Below are positions 62,306 to 64,000 of a stretch of 64,000 nt of DNA, in pieces. This DNA is from an uncultured Bacteroidota bacterium. GTDB taxonomy: Bacteria > Bacteroidota > Bacteroidia > Flavobacteriales > Flavobacteriaceae. How positions within the stretch are numbered: position 1 is the stretch's first letter; each line of letters begins with the position of its first letter. The stretch covers positions 10,001 to 74,000 of the forward strand of contig CABXUL010000004.1 of the NCBI GenBank assembly GCA_902515395.1, read 5' to 3'. The translations under genes were made by a program, and so were the position numbers. The notes beneath the pieces are model-generated. The model was given only the letters and a program-made list of their open reading frames with translations. It had not been told where the DNA came from and did not search any database.

Positions 62306-62324
62306 TTTTTAAAAATCTTTAAGG

Positions 62325-63233
62325 TCATGCAATTTCTTTTCCTGTAGCTGTCTGCCAAAGTAAATACCAATCTTCATGAGTTATATCGATTTTTAAACTG
62401 TCATTTGCACTTTTAATTCTTGATAACTTTGAGGTCCCTAATACAGGCACAATATCAGAAGGATGTTTTTTTAACCATGCTAATAGAACTTGATCTGCAC
62501 CAGCATTATATTTTTCGCTCAGTACAGATATTTGCTTTTGGATTTCTATTATCGATTGATCTTTTGATTTTTTTAAAAGTACACCGCCTCCCATGGGTGA
62601 CCATGCCTGAGGTTTAATCCCAAACTTTTGACATTGATTTAAAACTCCATCTTCAAATGACTTTCTATGTAATAATGATATTTCAACTTGATGGGATATT
62701 AGCGGAAAAATTCCATGTAATAAATCAAATTGATAAGTTGAAAAGTTTGAAACACCAAAGTGATTAACTTTTCCTTCTCTCTTAAGCTCAATAAATGCAT
62801 CAGCTATATCATATGGATCAAATAAGAAATCAGGTCGATGTAATAATAATGTGTCAATATACTCGGTTTGAAGAGTAATCAAGGAGTTTTCTACTGACTT
62901 TTTAATGTGTTTTTTTGTAAGATCATAAGATTTTATTTTTTGTTCGGGGCGGTTTTCAGATACCATTTTAATACCACATTTAGTGGTAATTCTAATTTGA
63001 TTCCTTAAATCTGGTCTTATCTTTAATACTGAACCAAAGTCAGACTCCGTAGTATACGAACCATAAATGTCTGCATGATCAAAATCTACCAATCGATTTT
63101 CTATACACCCTTCTACAAATTTTTCAATTTCAGAACTAGTCATATTACACCCCCATTTTCCAAGTCGCATGGTTCCAATCATAAAAGGCGAAGTAATGTA
63201 TTCTTTTGTTAAGGGTTTTGGGTTTTTTGTCAT
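62325..63233 (-). CDS. Aldo/keto reductase (YdhF-like)
   Basis: IGTMRLGKWG, VDFDHADIYGSY, RNQIRITTKCG, YIDTLLLHRPD, NHFGVSNFS, QAWSPMGGG. Start at MTKNPKPL preferred. Confidence 0.92.
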   Translation of the reverse strand: MTKNPKPLTKEYITSPFMIGTMRLGKWGCNMTSSEIEKFVEGCIENRLVDFDHADIYGSYTTESDFGSVLKIRPDLRNQIRITTKCGIKMVSENRPEQKIKSYDLTKKHIKKSVENSLITLQTEYIDTLLLHRPDFLFDPYDIADAFIELKREGKVNHFGVSNFSTYQFDLLHGIFPLISHQVEISLLHRKSFEDGVLNQCQKFGIKPQAWSPMGGGVLLKKSKDQSIIEIQKQISVLSEKYNAGADQVLLAWLKKHPSDIVPVLGTSKLSRIKSANDSLKIDITHEDWYLLWQTATGKEIA

Positions 63234-63332
63234 ATGTTTTATGCTTTTAGAGGAAGATTTAATTAAAATTAGATTCTTTTTTGATACAGAATACAAATCG
63301 AGTGAAAATCATATTTCTTTAAAGCAAATTAT

Positions 63333-64000
63333 CTAAAGAGATTTCATAGCTTTAGGTACAAGTGGGTTCATTACCCTAAACCAAAGGGGTGGAACTAAAC
63401 TCAATAATATAGAGGTCGGGTATCCGAAAGGTAGTGTAGGGCATTCCTGATGGCTGTTAAGAATTTGGTATTTTTTTGATGATTTATAATGGTGATCACT
63501 ATGTCTGGTTAGTTCATATAATGTAATTCGACCAACATTAAAGTTTGAATTCCAAGAGTGATATGGTTGTACCCTTTCATAACGACCAAATTCCGTTTTG
63601 ATTCTCCGTAATCCATAATGTTCTATATAATTTATACACTCCAAAAAAAGGAAAGCTACTACCCCAATTAAAATAGCAATGATCATAACCTTTGATGAAA
63701 ATAATCCATATATCCCAATCAAGTAAGTTGGTTGAATCAAGTGATACCAGAGCATGTCATTTTTAATTGAAAAAAATGATAAACCTTTGCGATTTAACAT
63801 TTCAATTTGAATCTTCCAAGCACTTTTATATTGTCTTGTAACAGATGAAAACCAAAATGAGTATAAAGTCTGATTGTAACGAGCAGACGCTCCATCTTCT
63901 GGAGTAGCAACGTTTAAGTGATGACCAAAATTATGTTCAATGTAAAAGTGCATGTACAAGCAAGGTATATATAGCATCTTGCTAAAAAAGCGTTCAAAAT
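63333..64000 (-). CDS. alkB: Alkane 1-monooxygenase (AlkB-like), truncated by window end
   Basis: EHNFGHHLNVATPEDGASAR, NYIEHYGLRR, RHSDHHYKSSKKYQ (AlkB His boxes). Frame stays open upstream of the track's ATG to 64000 (..FERFFSKMLYIP). Confidence 0.92.
   Translation of the reverse strand, partial: FERFFSKMLYIPCLYMHFYIEHNFGHHLNVATPEDGASARYNQTLYSFWFSSVTRQYKSAWKIQIEMLNRKGLSFFSIKNDMLWYHLIQPTYLIGIYGLFSSKVMIIAILIGVVAFLFLECINYIEHYGLRRIKTEFGRYERVQPYHSWNSNFNVGRITLYELTRHSDHHYKSSKKYQILNSHQECPTLPFGYPTSILLSLVPPLWFRVMNPLVPKAMKSL

Noticed and set aside
59435-64000. tRNA-Arg as attachment site of an integrated element
   Set aside because: No integrase, no direct repeat of the tRNA 3' end and no mobile genes seen in the window.

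Overview
The window looks like a low-GC marine Flavobacteriaceae/Bacteroidetes chromosome segment. It starts inside an rRNA operon on the minus strand (partial 23S, tRNA-Ala(TGC), tRNA-Ile(GAT), complete 16S). About 55 protein-coding genes follow, mostly housekeeping: pyrD, yajC, nusB, recQ, kdsD-tatC-lptB, glmS, pssA, lnt, secA, grpE-dnaJ, ilvE, prfA, pyrF, purM-like, glutamine synthetase II. Less ordinary parts are: (i) a nitrogen block, amt1 - OM porin - PII - amt2, with nested G4/C4 inverted repeats upstream of amt1; (ii) an AT-rich stretch at about 55-59 kb with a Cys-less LOV-like PAS protein, a DUF2892-like protein, an unannotated 50-aa zinc-finger ORF, a two-part envelope protein and an exported VOC protein; (iii) a tRNA-Arg(ACG) not in the ORF track; (iv) a compact alkB - aldo/keto reductase - LLM monooxygenase - SSS symporter operon at the right edge; (v) a YceI / four-His membrane protein pair; (vi) a cyclophilin-FKBP fusion. 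I found no CRISPR array, transposase, integrase, phage module or recognisable defence system. I cannot claim a clearly new system. All family names come from reading motifs by eye, with no database search.
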